Below are positions 33,813 to 47,315 of a DNA stretch of 64,000 nucleotides, piece after piece. The DNA comes from Paragonimus westermani (lineage: Eukaryota > Platyhelminthes > Trematoda > Plagiorchiida > Troglotrematidae). The stretch covers positions 1 through 64,000 of the forward strand of contig QNGE01003090.1 in assembly GCA_008508345.1 (NCBI GenBank), in the 5' to 3' direction. The notes under the pieces were generated by a model, which saw nothing but the letters and a program-made list of their open reading frames with translations, was not told the origin of the DNA and did not search any database. Each line of letters opens with the position of its first letter. The stretch's first letter is position 1. The position numbers and the translations under genes were made by a program.

Positions 33813-36800
33813 TGCTGCTCGTAGTTTCCTGGATTTCGTACATATTCGGCCAGGTACGCTCGGGTGCGCATTCGCTGAGTTGATGTTAGTGCAAGTTTCT
33901 GGTTTGGGTTTTCCTGCTAAGGTGCTTCGTCTGCATTTCTATTGTGGTCTGCAAAACACTTCGTTAGACATTAGTGTGTCAAGCTGTCATCTGTTAGCTT
34001 GGGATGGGTGGTGGCAGTTGACTGACCTATCGGAGTGGGATGAGGGTCGTCACTGGTAGGTTAGGGCCAGTAGATTTTGTTTCTCCGCCGCCCATAACTG
34101 CTCTCTGGCTGGGGACAGTAGGTGAATTGGCGGTTAATTTTCCCAGCGGTGTCACCTGCTCATGCTCGACTGAGTTCAGGAATCGTTGCTGGGGTTGATG
34201 CGACGGAGGCTGCAAGGAACTTGTTGACACCCTGTTTAGTCATTCCGTCTGCCATGCGTCGGCGCTTTGTTCATTGTTTATGCTCGTGCGTGTAGGTTCC
34301 GCACCTTAAAGCATGCACCCCCCACAGTACGTTAGGCCATCTGGTTTTGTTTGGTTCTCATGGTCATGGCCCTTAAACCACAGCTTCAGTCACTGATAGT
34401 ATGTAGGTCGTCAGCGACACTGTATACCGGAGTGCAAGTATGCTTGGCACATTTTTGTCGGTTTTGTTTGGGTTTTTTCTTCTTCTGATTGATCGACAAG
34501 TATTTCTGCGCGTTAATCAGTGTTGAGTTCAACCTCTAGCCTTCGAACATTTTTCAAATCTTATCAACCTGATATTGAAGCTTTGATCCACGCGAAAACC
34601 AGATAGCCTTGGGTGTCTGAGATCCCGTTCACGCTACTATTTTTTTTCATGCATCTGTTGCATCGAGAGTAATCCGGGGAGGCAGAACCTTGGTCAGCAG
34701 ACTGTGATTTTTAGGCAGCTGCTATCAGACACAACATAGTAGTACTTTTGTTGAGTATACTGTATTTTCGCGGTCTTGATTGCCGGTCTTGAACCAACCA
34801 CGTCCTATCTTTACTTTTCTACTAATCAGCCAGATATTTAGTAGTGATGGCTCCGTAAGCTGCGGTCACAGTTTATTTAGCCACCCTGTTGTCTCTGAGA
34901 CCCATAGTCATCCACACGCCTTTGTTGTTTCGATGGACGCCCGTGGACTGTTCTGAAAGCCAGCATTGATGGACCTCGTACTTTTGCCCGCAGGTTTCAA
35001 CCGGAACTGCTGCGGTTGCGCATACTTTGTTTTCCAATGTAATCGTAAACGCTTCATACGTTGATGGATTGATTATGTGGCTGATGGTTTCATAGGATGT
35101 TGATACAAAGCTTCGGGTGTCCTCGTCCCGGTTGATTTGTTACTAGCCCAAATTTAAAGGTTAGATACCGCAAACAGCTCGAGTTTTCAATCAGCACACC
35201 CTGTAGGTGATGTAACTTAGGAGGGACGTGTGTATGGGCCTGTGTACAACAAAAATTAAGCACAGTCAGTTTACACACACAAGGTGCACGCAGTTGGAGG
35301 AGAAATCCGGATGGCAGCCAATAATAGAACTGCAGAATTGGTGCAATCACAAGAACAGGCTACAAATCATAAGTTGGTTAGTATGGGTTGTCCAGCACGG
35401 TTACGTGCTCTCAACGCACCCGATTTCCTTCTCTGTAGGTTGTCCTGCGGCTACGATTGGGGTTGATGTGTTCGCCACCAATACGTCGCCTGGCTGCTTT
35501 GCTGGTTCTTCCAGCCGTCGGCAACCATACTGAATAGTACACGATGAGGCAGACGTTCCGTCGTCGTGTAGAGTACGTCACTCAACCGGAGAAATGTTCA
35601 TTTTTACTACCTTGGTCATCCGTTACGAGCTTGCATAATCTCCATGTATGCCCCGACCGGCGGTCGCGTTGCTCACGTAGTCGGCCCACTTGATGTGCGC
35701 TAACTAGCAAAGACTAAGGGGGTCAGGCCACTGGTCCATGGAGCAGAAATGGGCGCGTACACACATTGCAGATCCTTTTGTTAATTGACACTCGGACACC
35801 TTTATGCAGCAAATGCACCGCGTGCTTTCACTGTTTTGCGGGCACCACGTCAGGAGTTAAACAAGCCGATGAGATGACGGTAACCAGTCAGTTGAAGCGA
35901 TCCACGGTGAAGGTAGGATTAGTGCAGTTCTTATCTTGTAGCACTACGCTTTGGAGGTGCACGGTATACCATACAGATCAGCCACAATTTCATCGGCTAA
36001 GCATGACGTGCATGTTTTTTGCAGTGTCGTCCACACACTGAACATCAGCCGGATTACTACCTGACAAGCTTCACTTCGAGGTCCTCGTGACCTCCGAGTA
36101 CCTTTTCCAGAAGTAGAGAACGCCCGAGGTAGCTGTCCATAAATGAGCACTCAGAGCGGGCACAAAATTTCAACAGATTAGTGTATTTCCGTGGGACTTC
36201 AATGATGGAGACAGTCCCAGGGTGCATGTCGGACGATGGAACTAAAAGTAGTCTTCAGCTCCAGCAATGTCCTGAGTGTCAAGAGTAGCCTACCCGATCC
36301 TAGTCAGAATAGGTGAGTGGTGAATTCTGTTACGGTTAGACCGTACAAGTCAATTTAAACCACTGATTTCCTGGAGTGCGACTTCATAATGTAAATGCAG
36401 TGTTGCTGCTAAGTTTGATCTGGGTTTGACGACAATTTTCTGTTTGGTGATTGATGTACATCGTTGCATAGTTGGTGAGATCCAGTGGATCATATTACTT
36501 TTCCTGGTTGACGGCGTTTGCGTCCCCCAGTTGTTCTTGTAATATGTTTATTACTTCCTTCCCGGAGTGTTTAAATTGTACATGCTTTTCCTTGCGATGT
36601 TTAACTGTCATACATGGGCTGCTGATAGTTGGATGGGACCTCAAGACGATTAGGCGATGACGTCGCCACGGGTTATGAAATTACTGACCACCGCGGTGAG
36701 CAAGATTGGCAGGTGTTTCTCTCGATCGGCGGGTCTGCTGGAAATACTTTCTGACAGTAGTCTCGCAGTCAGTAATGAACATTTGTCTGCAAAGTTGTTG

Positions 36801-39058
36801 ACTTTTCTTCATGAAGCTTCGTTGTCTTTTCGTTCTTACATTTGTTCCTACTTACTACTCTGCTACTCTGGACCGTTGCCAAGACCAGCGGCTGTCCTAA
36901 CCATAGTACCGGTAGATACGGTTAAAAGGTAAAAACGGTCATGTTAATGATGCTCGCACAATCATGGAATAGGGGAAAACTGATTCAGAAGTGTGTGATT
37001 CGGAGTGTGGAAAATGGCTGGGCTTACTTTAAAGAAAACCCTTTTTACGACCTATTTAATCAACACCAAGGTGTCATTTTCATCATCACTAATAGTAAAG
37101 CGGCTTTGCCGTACGAACGCAACTAGTTTCGAAGGTAGTCAATCTTCTTGCTCATTTCGTTGTTTCGCCTCGCTAACTATCCTTTCTTTACAGGTGCCTC
37201 GTCCAGACATATCTGTCGTTCACATTACTGAGTTCGCGTGGTTGCCATCTCTGCTAGACAATCCAGCCTGAAGCCAGACAGTTAACGAGGCACCCAAACA
37301 GTCATGCGAACACGAATCACAGTCCGTAACTTACTGGTGACTGTTTTTATTCTCTGCAAGTCATCGTTTAGTCACCTAACTTGTGCCAGTGGGTTAGGGG
37401 TTTGAAAAGCTTCACAACTCGGAAATTATGGATTAATTTTTTTTCTTACTCGACTACGATGGAACTACAATACAGAGGTGCATTCTGTGGGTTTAGGTAA
37501 ATAAGCATTTTTCATTATTGTCTGAAGCCCTCCTACCAACCTTTCCATTACTTATCTGCCCATGCGTGTGACTGAATGTGTACATCAGTATCAGTTAGCA
37601 ATGTGCGTGACATTCCACCTCTTTGGTGGTCACGTCTTACAATCGTGACGCAAAACTGTCCTTATTATGATCTCACAAATGTAGCCATTAAGTTCAAGAG
37701 GTAAACTTTTTTGACACCAGAGGATGGAAGAGACGGCTCCCGATTCAGACTCACGAGTTCTAGTTTCATGGTCTGTTCTGGATTCCTGAACTACAGCTTC
37801 ACATAACTAGGCCCCGAACTGTTGATAGTATAGGTTGATGCTTTGTTTTCGGAATCTGGGAACCACTGTACCCTCAGTTGCCCTTACAAAAGTGAACGTG
37901 GATGGGGCGTCGTGACGTGTTATTATCTGAAACAGCATTTGTCTCACGCGACTCGTCCCAGAGAGTTTATACTTTTATGCAGGTGTTTGTTAACATATAA
38001 GCGAAGGCTGTTTTCTAGGGCTGTTACCCAATCCGTATACCATCATGCGGTCGTGAGTTCTTGCGATGGTTACCTAGACCACTCAGGCTTGGATAACCTG
38101 ATCTAGCGTACCAAACGGTTACTGGTCAGCAAAAGTTAAAAAGCCCTGATCCAGACCTCACGGTAAGTGGTCACGACTTACACTAGTAGTCAACTCCAAG
38201 GAGTGCGGAGGATATGGTGGGCATCTCGAATAATGGCGGTCCACCTGGAGGTTCAGGGCCTGCTTGCTGGTCACGGGCTGTAAACAAGGTGATACACAGG
38301 CAATTCGGCGGATCGCGAACTCCTCCCGAGGAGATTTAAACTCGCCTGTTTGCTTTGCATTGTAGGTTTTATAAGGAGATTGTCTGCTACGTTTTCTAGG
38401 TCTAGGTTAAGTTTATTGCGCATCGTGATTAAGTGGGTTCCAGCGAAAAGTTGTACTGACGGGAAGACAATACTACGTTCGTAACGCACTGTGAATGTCG
38501 TGCTGTTTTGCTGGTATGACTCGTGAATTATGGTTTTCTTAGCTGGACCTAGACTTTATTATGTTCAGCCGGTGATAAAAGACTGCTATTCTGAACAGAT
38601 TCAGTGGCATCTCCACAAACATTCATTGCATATAGGTACGAAAATGGATGCGTAACATCTCGTGCTGGTTGAACCACGCTCCAACTTGGGACTAGAAACA
38701 TAAATAAGTGAACGCGTGAGCGATTACTCTATCATCAAACAGCGTGACGTGGGATAACTGAAGCATTCTCCGACGACACTGCTGATCAAAGAAAGCCTTC
38801 GTATCCTCTCCATATCACAGGACAAGCAGTAATTTCGGCACACTAAGGTCTCCTCAGCCACATATCACTACTGTCATTTTGTTCATGCACAGTGCTTTCA
38901 GTGATGTCCTGTTAGTAACCGAACCATACTCTGCGTTTTGTTCCGTGGTCTGAAACTCCACGTTTTCATATTGTCTACACTGCATTTGTATGGAGGTACA
39001 GAACAATCTGCACGAACAGTAATCGTACCGCCACATTTCCCAAAATTCGTGTTCTTCG
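33813..39058. other. No recognisable gene
   Basis: More than 5 kb without a supported gene. Frames at 34027-34253 (minus; MADGMTKQGVNKFLAAS), 35284-35466 (plus), 36657-36932 (plus) and 38271-38489 (minus) were examined; none has a recognisable domain with paired splice sites. The interval probably holds old repeats and intron or promoter-distal DNA of the neighbouring gene at 40.5 kb. Confidence 0.35.
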
Positions 39059-39364
39059 CAGAGTATGATTTCGAATCAACGAAGAACGATCGGCGTGGCG
39101 GACAGTCATCTTGCTTTTTTGGTGTATGATTCCACCCTCTACGTCTATGCGTCCATAAAGACGAGGCGAATAAATCCAGCTGACCCTCACTGGTCTGTAG
39201 GGGAACCGCTAGAAATGGATTTCAGGAAGATTCTGAAAGCTGTGTTGGGAGTGACACTGGACAAGCGCTTGCAACCTCACATTTCGGCATATCCACTCTG
39301 TCGGATGCAACAGACGGGGTGTTCCGGTTTACCCTGTGCGACGGATGTAATAATTTGGGGTTAA
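39059..39364 (+). CDS. Candidate exon of an unrecognised gene
   Basis: A strong acceptor (gtgttcttcgcag, ending at 39058) is followed by an open frame (MISNQRRTIGVADSHLAF, then PADPHWSVGEPLEMDFRKIL and SAYPLCRMQQTGCSGLPC). An overlapping frame shortly downstream (39319-39717) is open for 132 codons with a Cys-rich end (SHCGDCTVQF). Cys spacing there loosely resembles the minus-strand segment at 22.2-22.6 kb, but the similarity is weak. Exact exon ends and the connection between the two frames are unclear. Confidence 0.3.
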   Translation, partial: QSMISNQRRTIGVADSHLAFLVYDSTLYVYASIKTRRINPADPHWSVGEPLEMDFRKILKAVLGVTLDKRLQPHISAYPLCRMQQTGCSGLPCATDVIIWG

Positions 39365-40542
39365 CGGGGACTGGAAGTTTTGGTTGGGTGTTTAATGAAG
39401 CACCAATGCCTTCAAGCCTAGACAGAAGAACGGTAATGGGTGGTTTAAGTCTGGTTCCTATTGCTTCAGAAAGTTGGAAGTGGACTGAGACCCGTACCAC
39501 TTTCTGTTACAGAGAGCTCAACCATATTTCAACTTCCAGTCTGACATGGATTTCCCATTGTGGTGATTGCACCGTCCAGTTCAGCCCAACGACTTATCGA
39601 AATGTAAAGATTCAGCTTTCTAGTGACAAGTCGACTTTGTTGCATAACGGTAAAGCTAACCAGCAGGTGTCTAGCTCTGCGTGCGATCGGTCTGTTTCAG
39701 AAACCTGCTCATTTTAAATTCCACTACTGGATAAGGCAATGCATAGTCGCTCGTCAGCTCGACAAATCACTTGCCCATCCTATGGACGTGTCTCCATGGG
39801 GTCTCGTGGCATGCATAGTGTATCTTATATGCCAACGATTATAGGTAATTGACACATTGAGCCCTTTGCCAACTGGGTTTTTGACAATTGAGTCACCAGT
39901 CATCCGAACGCTTCAGATTCCTAAAAACAGCGTTCGGTGAACGTGGTTAGTGGGATCGCGAACGCCTTTTTATGTGATGGCGTCATTGTTTACGCTGTGC
40001 TTTCGGTACTCTCTAATCAACCTACAGGCTCATCACTAGAAGTTTTACTTCTGATGACAACAAGCGATCCACCGTGGGAATTGGATTAAAACTACATTCA
40101 TTTCAAACTCGAGTTCTTTTGTGCAGTTGCGGGCTACTTCGCGTTACATATAGTAACCTTTGAAGTAATTTCTAGGCCTCTTTTTTGACGTTTAGGTTGA
40201 AAATATCTCCAATAACTTTCCACATCTGATTGACGTACTTAGCTACTTCTACAAGCCCACCTAGCTGCATGTTTTGCTTTCCTTGCCTCTTGTTTCAGGT
40301 TTCATGTGCACTTCATACCGAACAGAACGTTGGTTTTATCATATTGATTTTGCTGTTGATCAGATTCTGTGCATACAAACTGTTGTCTTTTTGGGTTCTG
40401 CCCATTGTTCCTCAGACCGCTTCCAAATCTTTCTTCGACCGTTAGTATTTCTTTTAATATCGACTAGGCTGTTGCGCGATCCCTGCAGTTTATGGTATCC
40501 ACTCCCAAATTGACAACCGTAGCTTATTCTCTTCTCTTTCAG

Positions 40543-40569
40543 CTGTCTTACGATCGTCGTTTGTCGAAT
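40543..40569 (+). promoter_or_regulatory. 5' UTR end and 3' splice site before the ZC3H start codon
   Basis: A pyrimidine-rich tract and CAG (ending 40542) precede the start codon at 40570 by 27 bp. The first coding exon therefore has an upstream non-coding exon, whose position was not found. Confidence 0.6.
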
Positions 40570-41711
40570 ATGGAGTTCGAGGAGGGGGAAGTAGACGATG
40601 CTAGTGAGTCAGAAAGTGAACTGTCTCCTATGCTCAGAAAGGAGGAAGTTTCCAAGTAGGGCAATTTGTTTTGCTTTAGTTATGGGCTAAAGACATACTC
40701 ACTCTAGGCACCATTCGAAACGCAAACGTGAAAAACTTTCCCACTCTAAACCGCGTCATTGGAAACCTGTGCCTCCTACTAATGCAAACGGTCGCACAGT
40801 GCCCGAAGAGCGTATTAGAGTTGATGAATCTAGCCAAAAACGAAGACATGATCGGACTTCACTGCGAGATTACCTATCGGAAGATGAAGAAATAGACTTC
40901 CGGGTAGTTGAACGAGAACGATCGGTAAGTTTCGTGTACGTAACAGTTCGCTTATTTTCCCTATTTTTCCAGGATAAACGCCGTGGTGTAGATAGTAGAC
41001 ACAAGAAAAGGAAGCGGAGGGCTGAAATATTTTCAAAGTCAAATGTGCAGACACAGTGTCGGTATTTTATGGAAGGTCGTTGCTCAAAAGTCTGTGAGGC
41101 ACTTATGGAATAACCGTTTATTCAATAGGGGGACAGTTGTCCATTCAGACACGACTTTGAACCACCGAGAAAACAGGAGCTCTGTAAATTTTACGCTACT
41201 GGCGTGTGTTCTAAGGGATCCACGTGTTTATACTTACACGGAGAGTTTCCGTGCAAATTTTTCCACTTATCGGGAAAGTGCAATAATGGCGAATCGTGCA
41301 AATTTTCTCACTCGCCGTTGAACCCTGAAACAAGTCTGTTGTTGGACCGCGTCGGCGGATCTAAGGTTTGATGAAATACTTTGGCTTCGGGAACCCGGTA
41401 ATTTATTTGTCCTAGGAATCACTCGCTCTTAATGATCGAGTCTATGAACCCCCTCGACCTTCGCACGTTGGGAGCGTGTATTCGAGCTTCGGTGAACATG
41501 GGGATGTAGACTATCGCTTTGGTCAAAGAGTACCTCATTTCAAGTGGGTGTTTTTATTTATCGTTCGTTTCCACTTTTGGTTCACTGATTTGTGATGCAC
41601 GTTTTCTGTGTAACCGATAGTTTCCTCGAAGATGAATGGGTCCAAACTAACAAGGAAATATCAGTGTAACAGTTAAGCATCAGTCAGAATCACTGTTGTG
41701 TTGCTGTCTGA

Positions 41712-41743
<32 letters not shown>

Positions 41744-44700
41744 AAAATGCTGACTTGAGAATAGTAATCGGAAAGCATACTGCAAAACTTTCAGACAGTA
41801 GTTACACTCGAGGGTAAAAGAGAACAGTCACTTTGAGGAAGTTTGACGTCCAGCAACAAAATATATAGGCTGCACCATCCCAGGAAGATAGTGAGGGTCA
41901 GTTATGGTTGCACTCTCCTAATGGACCGCTTACTGTTATTACTAACGTCTCTTCATCGTTTATTGATGTTCTGATGGTTGAAGCAACCTCATCTGCGGAT
42001 ATTACTGAATGATGGTCATTTTAAGAGGAAACATCGGGCTATTCGAAGCACGCACTCGAAGCTGAGTAATGCTCGTTTTAAGGTCGCTGACGGGTACGTC
42101 TTCCTTGTCATCCGGTTCCTGTTCAACGACCTCCTTTTACCTGCCCTTTTACTGACGGCCACCAACAATCGACAGCATGCTACCATAAAAAAGAAGTAAG
42201 CCCCTTCACCTAATGGCCTAGTGGCTAAATCGACATGGTAGAATCTGTTACCGTTGGGAGTTATTTGACCAGTTTTATCACATTTCCACGGCTTACTTGA
42301 GAGTGGTTTGATTATCTCTTGCACTGTTTAAACGTTTAATCTCCACTGATCGGCGGCTTTCTGTCAGAGAACGGACATTTTCAGAACTCTAATTTTGCCG
42401 ATTTACATGCTGTTAACCTGACCTTTTGCATGTACTCTAACCAATGACGTTCCTTTCAATAGGATCCATAGGAAATTTACAGATTATAGAAAGCTGAAGA
42501 TGTTTGTGTACCTCTGAATCCATTTTGGACGGTTTAAAAAGAAAAAGCAGGGATTGTTTCAGTTTCATACACTCAACAATAAAGACTGAAAAAGAAAACG
42601 AGGAGACAGTATAGCGTATCCATTTAACGGTATAGCCGGCACTCATCAATCTAGGTGTGCTAACTGATAACCACCCTTCTCCTTGAATCAACAAATTTCC
42701 ATTTGCCGGCATAGCGACGACCTTTCGTTGTGTGTCGTTTGAAGCCTTGTGAATACCGTGCTTGTCGATAATATCGACTTTTGTGTAAGTCAGGTGACAA
42801 GGTACTGTTTTTGTAGTCTCTTAACCTAAGTTGTGATCGTAAACAGCAGTGATCGGCTGTCTTTGTTAAGGGGTCGTGGGTGCTAGTCATGTGGTCCCTG
42901 TGAGGATCGAGGTCAAAATATGACGACTCAGTAGACACTTCGCAAAACCGGATTAAACCGAGAGGTGATAATATGTAACAGACCATTGGAGATAAGTTTC
43001 GCTGTATTCTAAACCTCACCCATCCTCTGTATCTTCGGGCTTGCGTAAAGACTGGTATGGATAACTAATGTCTCAATGTAAACATTTACCAGTGGGGTAG
43101 CCGCCGTAGATAGCGTTTGCCTCCGGGCTGAATGCTGCATCATCCACATAGGCTGCGACAGAAGGCGTTAGGGAAGGGGGCGGTTAGTTTGATTCAATGG
43201 CACACATGCTGGTGTTTCAATGAGTTGTCGGTCGATTAGCAACAGTTATTAAGGGGTTGTCGCGATAGCCTCTAGGAAGCGGATATTGTTTTACTTGATT
43301 GTCTTTTTGCATTTTGTATACTTTGATGTTGTTTTGTCCCATCTATCCCTCTTTCATCTGTAATTCAGGGTTGTTCTATGTTAGTGTAGCGAAAACTCGT
43401 TTAGTAAAACGCCATCTTTAATTATCTAGTTCGTACGTTCTCACGGCGCTCGTTCGCTTGCGGTTGTAAACCGGAATTCCAACCCACAACACGGCGAGGC
43501 TTGCGTTTAGGTTTCTGGCCGGTTTTGCTCGTTTGGCTCATCCTTTATCTCGTGGATTCCAGCCTACCATTTCCCACCCATCGGGCCGATTACGTCCAGT
43601 GGCAACCTGTTCGCTCTCTCTAGTTGTCCGCAATCTACCGGCCATAGGCTTTGATCGTATCTCAGCCGCGTTGGGGTATCCTATTGAATGTAAAAATGGT
43701 CGCGTTTCCGACCTGGTCACCCGTCACTGTGTGTCCGTTGAGGTTCGTATCCTTCATGACCATGAATCTGATCGAACGATACTATGGTTCAAGCCGCCGC
43801 TCACCACAACAATCATGTCGAATATCTTGGAAGAGAAACATCAAAAAGGCTGAAGGCAACACCAACGACTGATATCTCCACCGATGATCATGATGGTTAA
43901 GGTGTGTTAAACCCGCACTAGAGATGATCCGGTTAACCATTGTGAAGAAGGTCTGTTGACATACCAACTGCTAGAGTCACCAATTGCTGTCGGGCACGTT
44001 GGCTATCTGTGACGATGACTGCTTGAAATTTTTCCTGATTCACTGTTTATATTTAACTCTACTTCCAAACCTCAAACCATCCGGGGAATTCTTCAGTTCA
44101 CACTTCCGATTTTGTTTGATGTCTGGTAACAGACTAATATGGATGGTCGTTAAGTAAGTAATATATGGTAATGACTACTTTCCTGCCTCTCACGTAGCAA
44201 TTGAATTCTGGACTCGTTGCGCGTGTCATTGTGTTACTGGCTGTTCGGATTAGGAGTAAACGCTAAATCACGGGCTGGTCGAGTTCTGTAGCATCCTAGA
44301 AGGCAGCAGCGTTTGTGCAATTTGAACATTACTAGCCCATCCAACGATTGACCGCCCCTTGGTCTTGTATTCAGGTTTTACACCAAAACTTCCACATGAC
44401 GTACAAGGGCGGGCGAGCTGGATGCTGTCACACTGCTCAAACGTAAGTGTCTGCGGCAACTGATCTTGAAACCCCCCTACTATACAACTGGTAGTCGAGT
44501 GTCCTTAACACTGGGCTACCGCAATCTTCTTTGAATTTACTCACCCTTTAAGCGTACTGGTGTGCCGTTCATTAGTGCATTCACTAAGTCGCCTGCTTTT
44601 TTGAAAAATCTGTACTTGGAGTGTAACCTTAATGTTCCTAATCTGCACGCCCGTCACATACCGGACCGGATTTCGGATGGACTCGGTTGACGCTTTGGTA

Positions 44701-47278
44701 CTAGGGGAAACGTTACTAGTGTGTGCCTTACGTTTTGGTCATTTTGTGATGCCCGTGCAGATGTAGGAAAAATACAGGTTGTTGGTGGAACCTCAGTGTA
44801 AGCGGCTTGTGTAAATCAAGTACGGGAATAGCAAGTTTTTATCTACCATACCATGACGGTCGTTATCGCATTGTGTTAAAGAAATTTTTTGGTAAGTTGT
44901 TCTTCCCTTGACTGAAGTCATTGCTTAGACCATGCCTAAACTTTGGATTCCATGTTGAAGGTCTGATTAGCAACTTCTCTCGGGCTTTTGGTCGCCTTTG
45001 GCTTGCCCTTCTTGGTAAGCTGAGACAATTCTCCCCTAGGTTTGCCTTATTTCACTTCTTACTTTCTTCAGTATGCAATCCTGTTTCACACATTTAGCTG
45101 AGTGTTATAGTCCCGTAAACACTAGGACAAAGTGGAACTGACCACAATGCGGTCGACGAACGGATAATCAAGTGCAGAGTATTCTTGACTCATACTGACG
45201 ATGCGTCAGAACGGCTCTGTTTTTATCACTGCTTTCCGATGTTTTCAGGCGCATTGAGTACACAATGTGAAATCAAGTTCCGGGCGGTTAAAGTCGCCGG
45301 CTGTCGGAATGTATGTGTAACTTTAGGAGGACATTCCGTGCAGCGCGTTATGTAGTATTCTGTCGGCGTATACGTACCCTGGATGAAGTGACGTATATTC
45401 GGAAAACTCACTGGAAGTGGGTATCCTGAGAGGTTCCTAGATAAAGGTTTATATTTCGGTACAAAATTCGTGCAGACAACCAAGAAAAAGCCGATCTGTA
45501 TATTGCTACCACCAGGCAAGTTGTAGTTTCAGTCGTATTAGCTACTGTCCAGACTGATCCAGAAGGTGCTGGAAGTGTACTTGAACTCGCAAAGTTACAT
45601 TTTGATTGAAGAGCTACCTATCTGTCGATGCGGAGCACGACCGTACCGGAGGTGAACAATTCTTCTCTTGTCCTCCGTGATGCTCATTACGCATGAGTCA
45701 GGCAGAACACGGATAAGTTACAGTCCCCTCGTTTTGTTGTAGAACGAAGCTTTAACCTACTGGCCATAGCGGATGCCCGTTTTAATGCCCATTCCAGGTG
45801 TAATACCCAAATTCCTAAGAAAACCTGACTAATCAATAAATCTGAGTCGACAGTACATTTTGCATTCTACAGTGGAATGACTTACTCTTGGGATTAATCA
45901 CTGCATCTGCTATCCACGGCAGGCCAATGCGTTATGCAATTATTTTTTTGTTTGATTTTGCTATTTTGCTGTCTTAAGCATCTTCTGAGTGTCATCGTGG
46001 AAACGTCGTTTTTGCTCAGTCCGTCTTTGACTTTAAAACAAACTATTCGGTTCATCACAGTCAGTTACTACGGTGAAGACAATTTCACTCGTTCGCCGTC
46101 AGCTAACATCATTACGGATACGCTGTGTACTTTTTGCTGTAACAACTCTATCGTTGAGTGTAGACCCCCCCCCTCATGCACATGCCTCGGATCATGAGTA
46201 ACCTTGGAGGGAATAAATGATAATCATGAGAACTACTGTTAATTCAGAGTGCTGGTGTACTGGATACTTACGGGTTTCCAGTGTAGTCGTTTTGAGGTGA
46301 TCAGCTGTTTGGATCTACTGAAGCTGTCAAGTGGAGACGCGACAGTGAGCGTCAAACCTATGGTGCCACGTGTGGGTCGTCGAAGTGCCTCCATTTTTCT
46401 TATGGATAATTCTGCGAGGCTAAGGTGATTCTCAGACCTATTATCCACATAACGGGAAGAATGCATGAATGATTTTTCAGCCAGTAACAGCAGTTTGCTT
46501 GATTCACTCTAGATATTCAACCAGTAAGCATAGCGATTATGCGAACTATTCAACGGCAACGCAGTTGACAAGTGTGGTGAAAACAAAAATTTGTGGGACT
46601 AATTGCTGATTGACCATCCTTTCGAATATGTGATTTTGTGTTTGTTACAAACTAGTATGTAAAATGTGAAGAAGCTGGAGCTTTGTGATCGGAAGTTCGC
46701 GCAAACACAGGTTGCGTGGGTTGTCTGACACTATGGGTTGAACATTTGGGAGGCGCATCATAAAGATTATGGATCGTATGAGACGGAAACCTGTCGGTGA
46801 ATTTATCACAGGTATTGAGGTGATTATGATCATTCCAACCAACGAATGGAATAAAGACATACTTGGGCGAGTGACACAAAATAATGGCAACTATTTAAAA
46901 GTCCTTGTCATATAGCCTGGGAACAGTCAAGTCCACATGGTAATGCAATCTATTGGGAAAGGTGTTGCACGATGGGGAAGTCAATAAGTAACATATATGG
47001 AGAGAAAAGGAACATTAAACTTCTAACGACGCGTCAGTAACACGCCTAGACTACGGGAAATCACAAAAATTGAAACCAACATTTAACAGCTCTGTAGTCT
47101 GGTATGTGCTTTAATCGAACGCGTATGTGAGGGAACGTTTCTAGGCAGTTTCATCGCATAATCGTTTCACTGGGTTTACCATTACCGAAGGGCTTTCAGG
47201 TCATTTTGCCGTTTTCAACCCATCTTGTAGACTTGTGTCTTGGTCGTTGCCATTAAAATTGTAAAGCATAAGAACAAG

Positions 47279-47315
<37 letters not shown>

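Noticed and set aside
34027..34253. Gag-like minus-strand frame (MADGMTKQGVNKFLAAS)
   Set aside because: The run is only about 30 codons before a stop, with no zinc knuckle or neighbouring pol, so it was not called.
35766..36150. Gypsy integrase zinc-finger remains
   Set aside because: Some His/Cys patterns were suggestive, but no ordered integrase or RT motif could be established in either direction.
42211..42260. Another tRNA-like SINE (A-box-like tggcctagtggcta)
   Set aside because: No B box is found at proper spacing and no tail matches the other SINE copies.
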